Source: Aeromicrobium sp. 9AM
GTDB lineage: Bacteria; Actinomycetota; Actinomycetes; Propionibacteriales; Nocardioidaceae
Direction: 5' to 3'
NCBI RefSeq assembly: GCF_902506105.1
Contig: NZ_LR733304.1
Location: 124,001-188,000 of the forward strand
Length of the DNA stretch: 64,000 nucleotides
In this document: positions 63,074-64,000 of the stretch, piece by piece
Position numbering within the stretch: the first letter of the stretch is position 1
Layout: each line of letters begins with the position of its first letter
Translations under genes and position numbers: made by a program
The notes under the pieces: generated by a model
Database searches by the model: none
Seen by the model: only the letters and a program-made list of their open reading frames with translations
What the model was told of the DNA's origin: nothing

Positions 63074-63790
63074 ATGGACATCCGAGGACTGGCCCTGCTT
63101 CCCCTACGCGTGACGGTCGCCGCGACCCAGGCGACGCTCGGCCTCGGCCAGCTCGCGTCACCGCAGGGGCCGATCCTCCGTGAGGGCGGCTACGGCACCA
63201 GGCTGGCGCAGATCTTCGGCGAGGGCGGGCTGCTGGAGCAGCTCAACCGGATCCTGGCTGACGAGCGAGGGCCGATCGGACTCGCCAACACGCTGGCCGA
63301 CCTGACGGCCGATGACCGTCCGGTCGGCAAGGCCCTGGCGCGCGACGGGCTGCTCGACCGCATGGCCGACGAGGAAGGCCCGTTCGTACGTCTGTTGGAG
63401 GCCGGCGGGCCGCTGGACCGCGCCCTGGGTGAGGACGGTCCGCTCTACCGCTTCCTCGCGCCAGGCGGACCACTGGACCGGCTGCTCGCCGAGGAGGGTG
63501 CACTCGACCGCATCCTCGCTGAGGGCGGACTGCTCGACCAGCTGCTCGCCGAGCAGGGCATCCTCGAGAAGCTGCTGGCACCCGGCGGAACCCTCGACCA
63601 GCTCATCGAGCTGGGCACGACCTTCGACGCGATCGTGCCTCGCCTGGAGACGTTGGGCAACGCGATCCCCAACCTCAACTCCGCCGTCAATCTCCTCAAT
63701 GCCGCCGTCGAGCCGTTGGGTGCACTCGCGGGACGCCTGCCGGGTGGCCGCCGGAGGCCACCGGTGCTGGATCCCGTCGTCAGCGAGTAG
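63074..63790 (+). CDS. Decapeptide-repeat protein of unknown function
   Basis: A 238-residue protein with no recognised family. Residues 91-180 consist of nine tandem 10-residue units with consensus x-G-x-L-D-R-x-L-A-E (for example GGPLDRLLAE, EGALDRILAE, GGLLDQLLAE). Each unit predicts a short amphipathic helix plus Gly turn, so the region may form a solenoid or coiled surface. A degenerate copy is at 51-60. The N-terminus (residues 1-28) is mildly hydrophobic, and the C-terminal part (180-220) is helical. No signal peptide is clear. TACTGT (63062-63067) is six nt before the ATG. Confidence 0.8.
   Translation: MDIRGLALLPLRVTVAATQATLGLGQLASPQGPILREGGYGTRLAQIFGEGGLLEQLNRILADERGPIGLANTLADLTADDRPVGKALARDGLLDRMADEEGPFVRLLEAGGPLDRALGEDGPLYRFLAPGGPLDRLLAEEGALDRILAEGGLLDQLLAEQGILEKLLAPGGTLDQLIELGTTFDAIVPRLETLGNAIPNLNSAVNLLNAAVEPLGALAGRLPGGRRRPPVLDPVVSE
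63344..63613 (+). repeat. Nine 30-bp coding repeats
   Basis: The DNA encoding residues 91-180 of the decapeptide-repeat protein has a 30-bp period. The units are diverged at the nucleotide level but keep the Gly and Leu codons in register, which points to old duplications. Confidence 0.85.
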
Positions 63791-63853
63791 ACACAGGCCG
63801 GGCTGGGGCCGACGGAGTTCAATGGAGATGTCGACCGAGTCAAGGGGGACACC

Positions 63854-64000
63854 ATGAGCGCCACGGATGCCATCGTCATCGTGGGTGGGGGACACGCCGG
63901 AGGCAAGGCCGCGATCGCCTTGCGCGGGGAGGGCCACACGGGCCCGATCACGATCGTCGGCGAGGAGAACCATCCGCCGTACGAGCGACCGCCGCTGTCG
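63854..64000 (+). CDS. FAD-dependent oxidoreductase, ferredoxin-reductase-like (partial)
   Basis: The first 49 residues of a flavoprotein that continues past the window end. The FAD-binding motif [18 protein letters not shown] and the downstream [11 protein letters not shown] are typical of rhodocoxin/putidaredoxin-type ferredoxin reductases. ATG 63854 has AAGGGGG five nt upstream. Confidence 0.88.
   Translation, partial: MSATDAIVIVGGGHAGGKAAIALRGEGHTGPITIVGEENHPPYERPPLS

Overview
The window is high-GC actinobacterial DNA. Marker families point to the Propionibacteriales, most likely a Nocardioidaceae such as Aeromicrobium or Nocardioides: a DUF3151 protein, an SCO4848-type small membrane protein, CGNR and CsoR-era-style stress genes, a class E-like sortase, the purS/purQ arrangement, and many leaderless genes with a TANNNT box 6-8 nt before the start codon. 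The genus is an inference; no rRNA or tRNA gene is present to test it.

Layout. (1) 1-5957: a minus-strand L-arabinose-type operon: LacI regulator, FGGY ribulokinase, ChvE-like sugar-binding lipoprotein, GguA-like double ATPase, and the start of the GguB-like permease, which runs off the left edge. A LacI-type operator overlaps the promoter, and a strong hairpin sits between the binding protein and the ATPase. (2) 6159-10842: a DUF1800/DUF1501 pair, a DUF4328 membrane protein and an MFS transporter. (3) 11160-21448: a catabolic island: SIS-domain deaminase/isomerase, secreted PIG-L deacetylase with NEW3-like and CBM9-like domains, ABC sugar importer, PfkB kinase, DeoR regulator and GH4 glycosidase. 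Together these read as a pathway for an amino-sugar glycan, possibly resembling the archaeal deacetylase-first chitin route. (4) 21510-26848: sortase, pyrE, SpoU methyltransferase, MarR-GNAT fusion, CoA-disulfide-reductase-like flavoprotein, class II aldolase. (5) 26860-28107: a 1.25-kb unit made of one AbiEi/nuclease-like gene between two inverted copies of a composite palindromic repeat; this is the best candidate for an undescribed mobile or selfish unit. (6) 28120-33035: MarR-controlled DHA2 efflux pump with four operator repeats at exact 15-bp spacing, DUF3151, lipid kinase, EamA exporter divergent from a CGNR regulator. (7) 33127-44863: purine genes purA, purD, purB, purC, purS, purQ interrupted by a YidC-like protein, an SRPBCC protein, a Ser/Thr kinase divergent from an ECF sigma factor, and an acyl-CoA ligase with foreign-looking codon use; purL is not here. 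(8) 44949-49662: FtsX-type ABC exporter divergent from a NarL-type two-component system. (9) 49770-60918: MFS/HxlR pair, truncated haemoglobin, orphan OLD-type TOPRIM protein, small proteins, DEAD-box helicase preceded by a Cys-Cys leader ORF, rhodanese, Nramp, VOC, Fpg/Nei glycosylase, EamA, DUF72. (10) 60915-62943: TetR-ABC-2 exporter operon with a large nested palindrome at its promoter. (11) 63074-64000: a nine-unit decapeptide-repeat protein and the start of a ferredoxin-reductase-like flavoprotein.

No prophage, CRISPR array, rRNA or tRNA was recognised. Functional calls come from reading the translated sequences and motifs; no database search was run.
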